This document shows positions 1-8,858 of a stretch of DNA of 64,000 nt, piece after piece. The stretch's first letter is position 1. Every line of letters starts with the position of its first letter. Both the position numbers and the translations under genes were made by a program. The notes under the pieces are model-generated. The model had not been told where the DNA came from, made no database searches, and saw only the letters and a program-made list of their open reading frames with translations. This DNA is from Sphingomicrobium flavum. Its GTDB lineage: Bacteria; Pseudomonadota; Alphaproteobacteria; Sphingomonadales; Sphingomonadaceae. The stretch is taken from NCBI RefSeq assembly GCF_024721605.1, contig NZ_CP102630.1, positions 1,116,001-1,180,000 of the forward strand, read 5' to 3'.

Positions 1-630
1 GGCACCAGCGGTTCGGAAGCCGTCAACGAACTGATGGCCAGGGGGGAAGACCCCGCCAAGATCGTGGTCATCGACCAGAATGCCGAAGCGCTGGCCAAGG
101 CCGAACGCATGGGCTGCATCGTGCTGCAGGCCGATGCCACGCGCGATGAAACCATGGAACAGGTGCGCCTCCGCCAGGCCGCGACCATGATCATTTCCGC
201 GGGGCGCGACGACACCTCGATCCTCATCTGCCTGACCGCGCGCCACCTCTGCCCGCATCTGCCGATCAGCCTGGCCGTTCGCGCGGAAGATAACGAATTT
301 CCCGCGCGCGCCGCCGGCGCCACCACGGTCATCAACCCCACGAGCTTCGCCGGCCTTCTTCTCGCGGGCAGCGCGCATGGCGCAGGCATCTCCGATTATC
401 TCGCCGACCTCGCATCGGCGACCGGGCGCGTGCGCCTCCACGAACGCACGATCGAGAAGTTTGAAGTGGGCAAGTCGCTTGCCGAAGTCGCGATCGGCCT
501 TGGCGTGCGCATCCTGCGCGGCGGAGTTACCATCGGCTTCTGGGAAGAAGGCGCCAAAAAGCTGGAAGAAGGCGACCGCATCATCGAAATCATCCCCGGC
601 TTCGCCTTCCCACCCTGCAAGGTCGGTTAA
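1..630 (+). CDS. Potassium channel family protein, RCK (TrkA-N) regulatory domain, 5' truncated by window
   Basis: The reading frame is open from the first base, so the N-terminus lies outside the window. The visible 209 codons begin inside a Rossmann glycine-rich loop (GTSGSEAV), continue through IVVIDQNAEAL and a strand-helix pattern with LQADATRDE, and so match the NAD-binding TrkA-N/RCK domain of K+ channels. The last 65 residues (about EKFEVGKSLAEVAIGLGVRIL onward) resemble an RCK C-terminal subdomain. The channel pore helices expected upstream cannot be seen. Known role of the family: cytosolic gating ring of a membrane K+ channel. A Trk-system subunit is the alternative. Confidence 0.8.
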   Translation, partial: GTSGSEAVNELMARGEDPAKIVVIDQNAEALAKAERMGCIVLQADATRDETMEQVRLRQAATMIISAGRDDTSILICLTARHLCPHLPISLAVRAEDNEFPARAAGATTVINPTSFAGLLLAGSAHGAGISDYLADLASATGRVRLHERTIEKFEVGKSLAEVAIGLGVRILRGGVTIGFWEEGAKKLEEGDRIIEIIPGFAFPPCKVG

Positions 631-684
631 AAGCCTCCGCCGCCTAGATTTTGCCTTGTTGGGCAGCTAGAGGCGCGCGCAATC

Positions 685-2037
685 ATGGCAACGCAAATCC
701 CCTCGCCGCCCAAAGTGGGCATGGTCAGCCTCGGCTGCCCCAAGGCGCTCGTCGATTCAGAACGCATCCTCACGCGCCTGCGCGCCGACGGCTACCAGAT
801 GAGCCCTGACTATGCCGGCGCCGATGTCGTGCTGGTCAACACCTGCGGCTTCCTCGATTCCGCCAAGGAAGAATCGCTCGACGCCATCGGCGAAGCCATT
901 GCCGAAAATGGCCGCGTCGTCGTCACCGGCTGCATGGGCAATGACGCTGATCTCATCCGCGCCAAATATCCGAACGTCCTCGCCATCACCGGCCCGCAGC
1001 AATACGAACAGGTGGTCGAAGCCGTCCATGACGCCGCCCCGCCCAACCTGTCACCCTATGTCGATCTGGTCCCCCAGCCCGATACCAAGCTGACCCCGCG
1101 CCATTACAGCTATGTGAAGATCTCCGAAGGCTGCAACCATCGCTGCGCCTTCTGCATCATCCCCTCGATCCGCGGCGACCTCGTCAGCCGCCGCCCCGAC
1201 GCCGTCCTGCGCGAAGCCGAAAAACTCGTCGCTGCCGGCACGAAGGAATTGCTGGTCATTTCGCAAGACACCAGTGCCTACGGCCTCGACTTGAAGCATG
1301 CCGCCTGGCCCTGGAAAGATGGCGAGGTGCGCGCCCATATGAACGACCTCGCGGTCGGCCTCGGCAATCTGCGCACGCCCGAAGGCGACCAGCCCTGGGT
1401 CCGCCTCCATTATGTCTACCCCTACCCCCATGTCGACCGCGTCATCCCGCTGATGGCCGAGGGCAAATTGACCCCCTATCTCGACATCCCCTTTCAGCAT
1501 GCCAGCCCCAAGGTGCTGAAGCTGATGAAGCGCCCCGCCAACGAGGCCAAGGTCTTGAAGCGCCTCAAGAGTTGGCGCGACATCTGCCCCGACATCGCGG
1601 TCCGCTCCAGCTTCGTCGTCGGCTTCCCCGGCGAGACCGAAGTGGATTTCCAATATCTCCTCGACTGGCTCACCGAAGCGCAGCTGGACCGCGTCGGCGC
1701 CTTCCGCTTCGAACCCGTAGAAGGCGCTGCCGCCAACGCGCTCCCCGATCCCGTGCCCGAGGAAGTGAAGGAAGAGCGCTACGCCCGCATCATGGAACTG
1801 TCCGCCCGCATCAGCGCCGAAAAGCTCCAGAAGAAGATTGGTACCAGCATCGACGTCATCATCGACGCCGTGGACGAAGAATCCGGCGGCGCCACCGGCC
1901 GCTCCAAGGCCGACGCCCCCGAAATCGACGGCGAAGTCCACCTGCGCGACGCGGGTCACTTGAAGCCCGGCGATTTCGCCCGTGTTGAAGTAGAAGACGC
2001 CGACGAACACGACCTCTTCGGCGCGCCGGTTTCCTAA
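685..2037 (+). CDS. rimO: Ribosomal protein S12 methylthiotransferase RimO
   Basis: A 450-residue radical-SAM methylthiotransferase that adds a methylthio group to an aspartate of ribosomal protein S12. The N-terminal UPF0004 domain shows its three [4Fe-4S] cysteines (C18 in SLGCPKA, C54 in VNTCGF, C83 in VTGCMG). The radical-SAM cluster CNHRCAFC gives C150, C154 and C157. The C-terminal ~70 residues form the TRAM domain. Length is normal. The [12 protein letters not shown] and [12 protein letters not shown] signatures distinguish RimO from MiaB. It follows the channel gene by 54 nt on the same strand and is likely housekeeping. Confidence 0.95.
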   Translation: MATQIPSPPKVGMVSLGCPKALVDSERILTRLRADGYQMSPDYAGADVVLVNTCGFLDSAKEESLDAIGEAIAENGRVVVTGCMGNDADLIRAKYPNVLAITGPQQYEQVVEAVHDAAPPNLSPYVDLVPQPDTKLTPRHYSYVKISEGCNHRCAFCIIPSIRGDLVSRRPDAVLREAEKLVAAGTKELLVISQDTSAYGLDLKHAAWPWKDGEVRAHMNDLAVGLGNLRTPEGDQPWVRLHYVYPYPHVDRVIPLMAEGKLTPYLDIPFQHASPKVLKLMKRPANEAKVLKRLKSWRDICPDIAVRSSFVVGFPGETEVDFQYLLDWLTEAQLDRVGAFRFEPVEGAAANALPDPVPEEVKEERYARIMELSARISAEKLQKKIGTSIDVIIDAVDEESGGATGRSKADAPEIDGEVHLRDAGHLKPGDFARVEVEDADEHDLFGAPVS

Positions 2038-2075
2038 AGCCCTCCCCCCTTGCGGGAGAGGGTTGGGAGAGGGGT
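2038..2075. repeat. Short imperfect palindromic intergenic repeat
   Basis: Directly after rimO there is a C-run / GCGGGAGAGGG / TTGGGAGAGGGG element. It has the form of the dispersed CCTCTCCC...GGGAGAGGG repeat common between genes in many alphaproteobacteria. It could act as a transcript-end hairpin for rimO. Only one copy is seen in this window, so copy number is inferred. Confidence 0.5.
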
Positions 2076-2126
2076 TCATCAAAAACCCAAATTGACAATT
2101 CGAGCGGCGCAGTCCCAACTGCGCCC

Positions 2127-3464
2127 ATGCTGACCACCGCCCTCGCGCTCGCGCTCGCGACGCCCGCTTCGCCCTTGATCCTCCCCATGACGGACGTGGA
2201 AGATCCCGCGCCCGCCATGCCCGCCATCCTTCCGCTCAAGGACCGCGCCGAGCTCGTCGACACCATCCTCGCCGAACGCTTTGAAACCGTCATCCCCGCC
2301 ATCATGCGCGAACAGGGCGTGGACATGTGGATCCTCATGTCGAGGGAATATTTTGAAGACCCCGTCACCCGCTCCATGCTCGACGGCAAGGAATTTTCCG
2401 CCCGCCGCCGCACCATCCTCATCTTCCACGATCCGGGCGACGGCCAGCCGATCGAGCGCCTCAGCGCCAGCCGCTACGGCATCGCCGATTTCTTCGAAGT
2501 CGTCTGGGATCCCGCCGACCAGCCCGACCAGTGGAAAGCCGTCGCCGACCTCATCGCCGAGCGCGATCCCGCCAAGATCGCGATCAACTACAGCGACACC
2601 TCCGCTTTCGGCGACGGCATGACATTGAGCCAGTACCGCCTCATGATGGCCGCGCTTCCGGAGCGCTACCACGACCGCATCACCTCGGGCGAAACCCTCT
2701 CGATCCGCTGGCTCGAAAGCCGCACCCCGACCGAGCTGGCCATCTACCCCGGCATCGTGCGCATCGCCCACGCCATCATCGGCGAAGCCTTTTCGAACAA
2801 GGTCATCACCCCCGGCACCACCACCGCCGACGAAGTCCGCTGGTGGATGCGCGAGCGTGTGCAGCAATTGGGCCTGAAGGTCTGGTTCCACCCCTCCGTC
2901 GCCATCCAGCGCCAGGGCGAAGAGGGCTTCCTCTCGGGCGACATGGTGATCCAGCCGGGCGACCTCCTCTGGACCGATTTCGGCATCACCTATTTGCGCC
3001 TCAACACCGATACCCAGCATTTGGCCTATGTCCTCAAACCCGGCGAAACCGAAGCCCCCGCGGGCCTGCGCCAAGGCCTGGAAAACACCAAGCGCACCGC
3101 CGACATCTTGCGCCAAAGCTTCGTCGCGGGCCAAAGCGGCAATCAGGTGCTCGCCACCGCCAGGGCCCGCGCCGCTGCCGAAGGCCTCGACGTCTCCATC
3201 TACTCCCACCCCATCGGCCATCACGGCCACGGCGCCGGCACCGCCATCGGCTTCTGGGACAACCAGAATGGCGACCCGCGCGGGGAATATCCCGTCAACC
3301 CCGGCACCACCTGGTCCATCGAACTGACCACCTATGCAGACGTCCACGAATGGGGCGGCCAGCGCGTGGATTTCCGATCAGAGGAAGATGCCTACTTTGA
3401 CGGGGAGACGGTGCGCTATCTCGATGGGCGGCAGGGGGAGATTACGTTGATTGGTTCTGAATAA
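2127..3464 (+). CDS. Secreted M24-family metallopeptidase (Xaa-Pro aminopeptidase/prolidase-like)
   Basis: A 445-residue protein with a hydrophobic N-terminus (MLTTALALALATPASP), suggesting export. The first ~220 residues are a creatinase/prolidase N-domain. The rest is a pita-bread M24 domain with the expected metal ligands: two aspartates in LLWTDFGITYLRLNTDTQH, a histidine in HPIGHHGHG, a glutamate in WSIELTTY and another in FRSEEDAYF. Likely role: cleavage of X-Pro peptide bonds in the periplasm. The start has no clear Shine-Dalgarno, but the signal-like N-terminus supports it. The gene stands alone between rimO and an A+T-richer gene. Confidence 0.85.
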   Translation: MLTTALALALATPASPLILPMTDVEDPAPAMPAILPLKDRAELVDTILAERFETVIPAIMREQGVDMWILMSREYFEDPVTRSMLDGKEFSARRRTILIFHDPGDGQPIERLSASRYGIADFFEVVWDPADQPDQWKAVADLIAERDPAKIAINYSDTSAFGDGMTLSQYRLMMAALPERYHDRITSGETLSIRWLESRTPTELAIYPGIVRIAHAIIGEAFSNKVITPGTTTADEVRWWMRERVQQLGLKVWFHPSVAIQRQGEEGFLSGDMVIQPGDLLWTDFGITYLRLNTDTQHLAYVLKPGETEAPAGLRQGLENTKRTADILRQSFVAGQSGNQVLATARARAAAEGLDVSIYSHPIGHHGHGAGTAIGFWDNQNGDPRGEYPVNPGTTWSIELTTYADVHEWGGQRVDFRSEEDAYFDGETVRYLDGRQGEITLIGSE

Positions 3465-3504
3465 GAACAAGAATAAGAAACAGACCACTTAACGGGGGTT
3501 ACAG

Positions 3505-4959
3505 TTGATTAAGACCGATATGGATGGCGGCGATGTGTCGCTTCAGAACCTAAACAATATAAACATTGTCATGGGCAGAAATGGAGCTGGTAAGAGCCGG
3601 TTTTTTCGCCATCTTGATCAATTTTGTCCGCGAGAAGAGTTCAACATTCGCTACATAAGCCCAGAACGAGCTGGGTCCTTCAAACGCGACGGCAACATAT
3701 TGACACACATGTCCAATAATCCTGAATGGCTTCGAAATAGCCGCTTGGGAAATCAGGCCGACAATTTCAAAGCAGCTTCGGCCGTTCTTCTTCGCGAGAC
3801 TGAGACAATCTATCTTCGGAAACTCCAAGCTGATCCCGAAATCCGTCAGGACCTGTCGAGAACCTTTGTTGTCGACCGGTTAGAGAAGATCAATCGATTG
3901 CTAACGAACATCGTTCTGGTGGTCGGAACGAACGATTTAGAGTTTAGGACAATAAGCGACAACGAACTTGTGGCGCCGGAAAAGATCAGCAGCGGCGAGT
4001 CAGAAGCGGTGGCGCTGGCATCCGAGATTTTGCACTTCTTCGACACCCTAGATTTAGCAAAGTTCAATGTCCTGCTGCTGGATGAGCCGGACGTACACCT
4101 CCACCCGGATTTGCAAGCACGCTTAGGTCAACTGCTCCTCTCAATGCTTGAGGAATTTGAAAGCCATCGCGACAGGATTGCAGTTTGCCTCGCTACGCAC
4201 AGCGCGCCATTGGTATGCGCTCTCGCATCCTCGCCGCAGGCATCAATCGGTACGAAAAGCTTCGGCGTCGACATCGTTCAACTGAAGCCTACAGGTCGGG
4301 AATTGCGTAAAGTTGCACCTTTCTTCGGGCACCCATTGTCACTTTCATTGAGCAACGACGCTCCTTTGATCCTCGAAGGAGAGGACGACGAGCGTGTTTG
4401 GCAACAAGCTGCCCGATCATCTAAGGGACAGATTAAAGTATTCCCTGTCTTAGCAGAATCTGTCGATCAACAAGGAGCGCTCGAACGGTTTTGCGTGGAC
4501 TTACTCGAGACACTTTACGACGACCCGGTTGCCTTTTCCTTGCGAGATGGCGACGGAGTTGTTGGAGAGCAATTAGCTCATCTGCCACCGCTACGCCGTT
4601 TCCGCCTACAATGTTATGCCATCGAAAACACGCTGGTCACCGACCAATGCCTGTCGACTATGGGAGCATCGTGGCGCGAATTTATAGAAAAGGCGAAGAA
4701 TTGGGTCATCGAAAACCCAGTTCATAAGGACATTGATGAAATCCGTTGTCTTATAGGCTCCAGTGATCGCCAAAGGCACAAAAAAATCAAAACAATTCGG
4801 CAGCTGATTTGTGCGATATTGAATTGCAACAAACCATGGGAGGTTGTCGTCGGCCAAGCTCTGGGCGGAATTGAACGTTCCAATTTGCAAGAGGAGAACA
4901 TGCTCGTCGACTTCATCGGTGAAGAGCTGGCTCGAGATGTCATTCTGCGGGGCGAATAA
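3505..4959 (+). CDS. AAA/ABC-type ATPase fused to a TOPRIM-like (DUF4435/OLD-type) domain; candidate phage-defence protein
   Basis: A 484-residue protein. The ATPase half has a Walker A (GRNGAGKS, residues 24-31), an ABC-type signature SSGES (162-166), a Walker B VLLLDEPDVHLHP with D193/E194, and a switch histidine H232 (ATHSAP). The C-terminal half has LILEGEDDERVW (E291) and RDGDG (D348, D350), the acidic pattern of TOPRIM/DUF4435 domains, followed by an IENTLV stretch usual in DUF4435. Such ATPase-TOPRIM pairs occur in OLD nucleases and in PARIS (AriA/AriB); a defence role here is inference. Start is TTG with GGGGGT upstream; an in-frame ATG lies 15 nt later. Codon use is clearly A/T-richer than its neighbours, suggesting transfer. 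Confidence 0.75.
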   Translation: MIKTDMDGGDVSLQNLNNINIVMGRNGAGKSRFFRHLDQFCPREEFNIRYISPERAGSFKRDGNILTHMSNNPEWLRNSRLGNQADNFKAASAVLLRETETIYLRKLQADPEIRQDLSRTFVVDRLEKINRLLTNIVLVVGTNDLEFRTISDNELVAPEKISSGESEAVALASEILHFFDTLDLAKFNVLLLDEPDVHLHPDLQARLGQLLLSMLEEFESHRDRIAVCLATHSAPLVCALASSPQASIGTKSFGVDIVQLKPTGRELRKVAPFFGHPLSLSLSNDAPLILEGEDDERVWQQAARSSKGQIKVFPVLAESVDQQGALERFCVDLLETLYDDPVAFSLRDGDGVVGEQLAHLPPLRRFRLQCYAIENTLVTDQCLSTMGASWREFIEKAKNWVIENPVHKDIDEIRCLIGSSDRQRHKKIKTIRQLICAILNCNKPWEVVVGQALGGIERSNLQEENMLVDFIGEELARDVILRGE

Positions 4960-5018
4960 CGGACTACCGGCACTCACGAGATAAATCTTTCCTACAGGCC
5001 AAAAATATGTTCCATATT

Positions 5019-5046
5019 GGTTCATGCAACAGCAATCACATGAACC
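5019..5046. promoter_or_regulatory. 8-bp inverted repeat spanning a start codon
   Basis: GGTTCATG and CATGAACC are perfect inverted arms separated by 12 nt. The left arm contains the ATG of the following gene, so the element could be an operator or an RNA hairpin that hides the start. It also lies at the edge of the A+T-rich ATPase segment. Function is unknown. Confidence 0.3.
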
Positions 5047-5866
5047 AAAAGCCCTCACCTCCTACGCCACCCCGCGCCATGACGGCTGGACAGGCGAGCG
5101 GATGGCGGCCTTTTGCGAAACGCTGGCCGATACTGGCCTTGTTACCGATGCTTGCGCCGCCGTCGGCATGTCCACGACGGGCGCTTATGCGCTGCGCCGC
5201 CGCGATCCGCTCTTTGCTGCGGCGTGGGAGGCAGCGCTCACCATTGCGCGTGATCGGCTGGCCGATACGCTGCTCGCCCGCTCCATCGAGGGCACCAAGG
5301 AACTCTATTACAAGGATGGCGAGCTGGTCGGCGAAAAGAAGCTGATCGACAACCGCCTCGGCCTCGCCATCCTCCGCCGCCTCGATCGCCTCGCCGAAAC
5401 CGGCCACAGCCTCTCGCCCCACGGCAATCCCCACCCCGTTCGTCCCGAGCGAAGTCGAGGGGCGTTGGCGATGGATTGGGACATGGCGTTGGCCGCACTA
5501 CAAGGCGACGATCCGGACCTCGTGGCGGAGGCGCTGGCGATGCTCCGCAATGAAACCCGGACACCTGAAGTTGACGAAGTTGACGACCCCCCAAATTCAA
5601 TTGATTTGGCCGCCCCCGACTCCCGCCTCTGGTGGTGCAATGACGGCAAGGAATGGCGCACCAGCTTCCCCCCGCCCGAAGATTATGACGGCTTCGAACT
5701 CGGCCATTGGAGCGACGCCGACTATAGCCGCACCCTCTCACCCGAAGAGCTCGAACTGGTCACCGCCAACGACCAGCGCGAACAGGCCGAAGACCTGGCC
5801 GAAGCCGGCAAGGCCCGCGACACTTTCTTCGCCCGCTTGGCCGTCCAATTGCCGATCGGCAGCTAA
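5024..5866 (+). CDS. Sphingomonad hypothetical protein with terminase-small-subunit-like HTH N-terminus
   Basis: 280 residues. Residues ~15-55 (WTGERMAAFCETLADTG...ACAAVGMSTTGAYALRRR) read as a helix-turn-helix of the kind annotated as phage terminase small-subunit-like. Such proteins recur in sphingomonad chromosomes and need not be phage genes. A middle segment, PVRPERSRG, is encoded by a REP palindrome inserted in frame. The C-terminal third is acidic and carries WWCNDGKEWRTSFPPPEDYDGFE, with no family I recognise. G+C is back to the genome norm, unlike the upstream ATPase gene. No function is assigned. Confidence 0.75.
   Translation: MQQQSHEPKALTSYATPRHDGWTGERMAAFCETLADTGLVTDACAAVGMSTTGAYALRRRDPLFAAAWEAALTIARDRLADTLLARSIEGTKELYYKDGELVGEKKLIDNRLGLAILRRLDRLAETGHSLSPHGNPHPVRPERSRGALAMDWDMALAALQGDDPDLVAEALAMLRNETRTPEVDEVDDPPNSIDLAAPDSRLWWCNDGKEWRTSFPPPEDYDGFELGHWSDADYSRTLSPEELELVTANDQREQAEDLAEAGKARDTFFARLAVQLPIGS
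5434..5464. repeat. REP palindrome inserted in frame inside a coding sequence
   Basis: The core GTTCGTCCCGAGCGAAGTCG, flanked by CCCC and GGGG, is the sphingomonad REP sequence. It is read in frame as PVRPERSRG inside the preceding HTH protein. Related REP units occur near 11.4 kb and at 40.8 kb in this window. Confidence 0.7.
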
Positions 5867-5954
5867 CTTATTGAAATAATTCGCGTCCGATTGTCGCCGC
5901 CAACCGTATGTTAACCATCCCCGCTATTCGCGGGGGCGAAACAGGAGAAACTCC

Positions 5955-6404
5955 ATGAGCAAGACAAGATTGGCGCTTGGCGCCATCGCGGCCATCGGCC
6001 TTACCAGCGCCGCCGCAGCGGACCATCCCTACGCCTTTACCGGAACCAAGCTGGAAACCAGCTTGACCGGCGCTGCCGAAGTGCCCGGCCCCGGCGACGC
6101 CGATGGTAGTGGGATGGCCATGATCTGGCTCAATCAGGGCAAGAGCGAAATTTGCTATGACATCATGGTCATGGACATTGCGCTGCCCGCCACTGGCGCG
6201 CATATTCACGAGGCCCCCGCAGGCTCGAGCGGCGGCGTGGTTGTCGGCCTTGAAGCGCCCGGCGCGGACGGCAACAGCCGTGGCTGTGCCTTGGTTGACC
6301 AGGACTTGATCAAGGAAATCCGCAAGAATCCCTCCGATTATTATGTGAACATCCATAATGACGAATTTCCTGCCGGCGCGGTGCGCGGCCAACTGCGCAA
6401 ATAG
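5955..6404 (+). CDS. Exported CHRD domain-containing protein
   Basis: 149 residues with a Sec signal peptide (MSKTRLALGAIAAIGLTSAAAA, cleavage near AAA-DH). The mature part is a CHRD (chordin) domain: LTGAAEVPGPGDADGSGMAMI near its start, then GAHIHEAPAG and the closing VNIHNDEFPAGAVRGQL, which are hallmark strands. The role of bacterial CHRD proteins is not established; they are small secreted beta proteins. AGGAG lies 8 nt before the ATG. A rho-independent terminator follows, so it is probably a single-gene transcript. Confidence 0.88.
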   Translation: MSKTRLALGAIAAIGLTSAAAADHPYAFTGTKLETSLTGAAEVPGPGDADGSGMAMIWLNQGKSEICYDIMVMDIALPATGAHIHEAPAGSSGGVVVGLEAPGADGNSRGCALVDQDLIKEIRKNPSDYYVNIHNDEFPAGAVRGQLRK

Positions 6405-6435
6405 TCGCAAGCCAAGTGGGCTCTCCAGCCCGATG

Positions 6436-6464
6436 GGGGCACGGTTGAAACGCCGTGCCCCTTT
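6436..6464 (+). terminator. Rho-independent terminator after the CHRD gene
   Basis: Perfect 9-bp stem GGGGCACGG / CCGTGCCCC with an 8-nt loop, followed by TTTG, 32 nt beyond the stop codon. Confidence 0.75.
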
Positions 6465-6520
6465 GCTTGTGCTTGCAGCCATCCTAGAAGAAAGCGATAC
6501 GCCATCGGGGGAATAACGAT

Positions 6521-6937
6521 ATGACGGAAAAGCCAGCTTGGTATTATTGGGCCTTCGCCATCATCCACTTGCTGCTGTTCGGAGTTGGCGTCTATTTCAT
6601 CATCGATACCGCGATGCTGACCTCGGCGGAACGTGCCGCCGCGCTGGGTTCCACTTACATCAAGGTCTATGAAGCCATGCCGCAATGGGCGCACGTCGCC
6701 TATAACGGCGCCAATATCGCCGGTTTCGCCGGCGCTGTCCTGATGCTGCTGCGCAACAAGCTGGCGGCGTGGGCGTTCGGCCTGACCATCCTGGGTTTCC
6801 TCGCTGAACGTGTCTGGCTGCTTGGCCTGTCCGATGTCGACGTGCCATTCATGCCCACCCAGTTCCTGATCCCGCTGCAGGCCCTGCTCGGCATCTATCT
6901 CGTCCGCCGCGCGGCCAAAAAGGGCCAGCTGCGCTAA
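6521..6937 (+). CDS. Small integral membrane protein, four predicted TM helices
   Basis: 138 residues with hydrophobic segments at about 8-28, 62-80, 84-102 and 110-130, and a basic tail (RRAAKKGQLR). This pattern is typical of small sphingomonad inner-membrane proteins of unknown function. A GGGGGAATAACG stretch before the ATG provides a ribosome site. No catalytic motif is visible. It precedes an M17 aminopeptidase on the same strand by 41 nt but is not obviously related to it. Confidence 0.75.
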   Translation: MTEKPAWYYWAFAIIHLLLFGVGVYFIIDTAMLTSAERAAALGSTYIKVYEAMPQWAHVAYNGANIAGFAGAVLMLLRNKLAAWAFGLTILGFLAERVWLLGLSDVDVPFMPTQFLIPLQALLGIYLVRRAAKKGQLR

Positions 6938-6978
6938 CTCCGCCCTGAACAACTCCACCCTTCAGCCATTGAGCCTGT

Positions 6979-8373
6979 ATGACCGATCTCCTCGCTGCCG
7001 ACAAAGGCCAAGCCGCCCACACCATCCACCTCGTTGACAAGAACAGCTTCGAAGACTGGAAAAAGGGCCAGCCGCAGCGCATACGCACCTTGCTCGATGC
7101 CCGCCGCTTCGATGGCGAAACCGGCTATCGCAACACCATTCTGCCGGGCGAAAATGACGATGAATGGTCGGTCGTCACCGTCGTCGCCAATGTCGACGAT
7201 CTCTCACCCTGGTGCCTCTCCAAGCTGGCGCACACGCTGCCGGGCGGCACCTATCGCCTCGCCGATGGCAAGAGCCCCGGTCCCGCCAAGCTCGGCTGGA
7301 TCCTCGGCCAGCACCGTTTCGATCGCTACAAGTCCGATAATGGCAAGGATACCGGCCCCCGCATCCTGCTGACCGAACATGCCGCCCAGATCGACCGCAC
7401 CAAAAGCCTTGCCGCCGCGACCATCCTGGTGCGCGATCTCATCGATACCCCGGCTGAAGATCTCGGCCCTGCCGAAATGGAAGCCAGGGCCAAAGAGATT
7501 GCCGACAAGCATGGTGCCAAGGTCGAGGTGACGCGCGGCGATGCGCTGGAACAGGGCCATCCCATGATCCACGCGGTCGGCAAGGCCGCCGCCAAGGGCC
7601 GCGAGCCGCGCCTCGTCGAATTCACCTGGGGCCGCGAAGATGCGCCCCGCATCGCCATTGTCGGCAAGGGCGTCGTCTTCGATTCAGGCGGGCTCGATAT
7701 TAAGGGCGCCACCGGCATGCGCATCATGAAGAAGGATATGGGCGGCGCGGCTCATGCCCTCGCGCTCGCCCAGCTCGTCATGGAGCGCAATCTGCCCGTG
7801 CGCCTCCACTGCCTCATTCCTACGGTCGAAAATGCCATCGATGGCCGCGCGCTGCGCCCCGGTGACGTGATCGCCAGCCGCAAGGGATTGAGCGTGGAAA
7901 TCCACAATACAGATGCCGAAGGCCGGCTTATCCTTGGCGACGCCCTCACCAAGGCGGGTGAGGACGATCCCGAACTCATCATCGATTTCGCCACGCTGAC
8001 AGGCGCTGCGCGCATCGCCATGGGGCCCGACCTGCCCCCCATGTTCGCCAATGACGACGACCTGGCCGATGCGCTGCTGGCCGGATCGGAGGCGGCATCC
8101 GACCCCATCTGGCGCCTGCCACTGTGGGACGGCTATATGCAGATGCTCAAGTCCGACATTGCCGATCTGGCCAATGCGGGCTCCTCGCCCTTCGCCGGCT
8201 GCATCACTGCAGCGCTCTTCCTCCAGAAGTTCGTGCCCGAAAACACGCCTTGGGCGCATTTCGATACGTATGGCTGGATGCCCGGCGCCAAGCCCGGCCG
8301 CCCCAAGGGCGGCGAAGCCTATGGCTTGCGCGCCGCCTTCGCCATGCTCGAGGAGAAATATTCGCGCGATTGA
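6979..8373 (+). CDS. M17 leucyl aminopeptidase family protein
   Basis: 464 residues, slightly shorter than classical PepA. The catalytic C-domain shows GKGVVFDSGGLDIK, the KKDMGGAAHAL segment, and the family signature NTDAEGRLILGDAL. These carry the two-metal ligands and catalytic Lys/Arg of M17 cytosolic aminopeptidases. The N-terminal ~150 residues are the less conserved macro-like domain. Role: removal of N-terminal residues from peptides in the cytoplasm. A MarR regulator and an SH3-domain protein follow. Confidence 0.9.
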   Translation: MTDLLAADKGQAAHTIHLVDKNSFEDWKKGQPQRIRTLLDARRFDGETGYRNTILPGENDDEWSVVTVVANVDDLSPWCLSKLAHTLPGGTYRLADGKSPGPAKLGWILGQHRFDRYKSDNGKDTGPRILLTEHAAQIDRTKSLAAATILVRDLIDTPAEDLGPAEMEARAKEIADKHGAKVEVTRGDALEQGHPMIHAVGKAAAKGREPRLVEFTWGREDAPRIAIVGKGVVFDSGGLDIKGATGMRIMKKDMGGAAHALALAQLVMERNLPVRLHCLIPTVENAIDGRALRPGDVIASRKGLSVEIHNTDAEGRLILGDALTKAGEDDPELIIDFATLTGAARIAMGPDLPPMFANDDDLADALLAGSEAASDPIWRLPLWDGYMQMLKSDIADLANAGSSPFAGCITAALFLQKFVPENTPWAHFDTYGWMPGAKPGRPKGGEAYGLRAAFAMLEEKYSRD

Positions 8374-8489
8374 GCCGTTTTTCGGTGGTCCGTTTCAGTT
8401 TAAAGACGAATTAAACCAGCCATTGCAACGATTTGAGCAATCAAATGTTCTTTTCCCGACACACGCGACGTATAAAGGAATTGACTGCG

Positions 8490-8858
8490 ATGAGTACCCT
8501 CTCGCTGGATAGCTGGTTGCGCGCGCTCAAGGAATATGTTCGCTCGGGCGCGCCGGACCTGACCAACCGCCAGATGGCCATCCTCATGATGGTCTACCGT
8601 ACCGATGGCCCTCACACGGTGCGCGGCCTAGCCCGTAAACTCGGCGTTAGCAAGCCGGTGGTAACACGGGCCTTGAATACGCTGGGTAGCCTCGGCTATC
8701 TGCGCCGCGAACGCGACCAGGACGATCGACGCAATGTCTTCGTGGTCGAGACACAGGACGGGGCCGAATTTCTTGACGACTTCAAATCATTTATCGGAGA
8801 AGGACGTAGCCCCAACGGCGTCGCCGACCATCGGCGCGAGCCAGCCTTCGCCCATTGA
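8490..8858 (+). CDS. MarR family transcriptional regulator
   Basis: 122 residues. A winged helix-turn-helix is clear: LTNRQMAILMMVYRTDGPHTVRGLARKLGVSKPVVTRALNTL..., then the wing RRERDQDDRRNVFVVET. An upstream in-frame ATG at 8433 would add 19 residues that look untranslated. The chosen ATG has AAGGAA about 10 nt before it and matches the family's N-terminus. The last ~20 residues (SPNGVADHRREPAFAH) are atypical and overlap the next reading frame. Likely a DNA-binding repressor or activator; ligand and targets are unknown. Confidence 0.82.
   Translation: MSTLSLDSWLRALKEYVRSGAPDLTNRQMAILMMVYRTDGPHTVRGLARKLGVSKPVVTRALNTLGSLGYLRRERDQDDRRNVFVVETQDGAEFLDDFKSFIGEGRSPNGVADHRREPAFAH

Noticed and set aside
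5024-5866. Prophage remnant because of the terminase-like HTH
   Set aside because: No other phage gene is nearby, composition is normal, and such HTH proteins recur in sphingomonad chromosomes.
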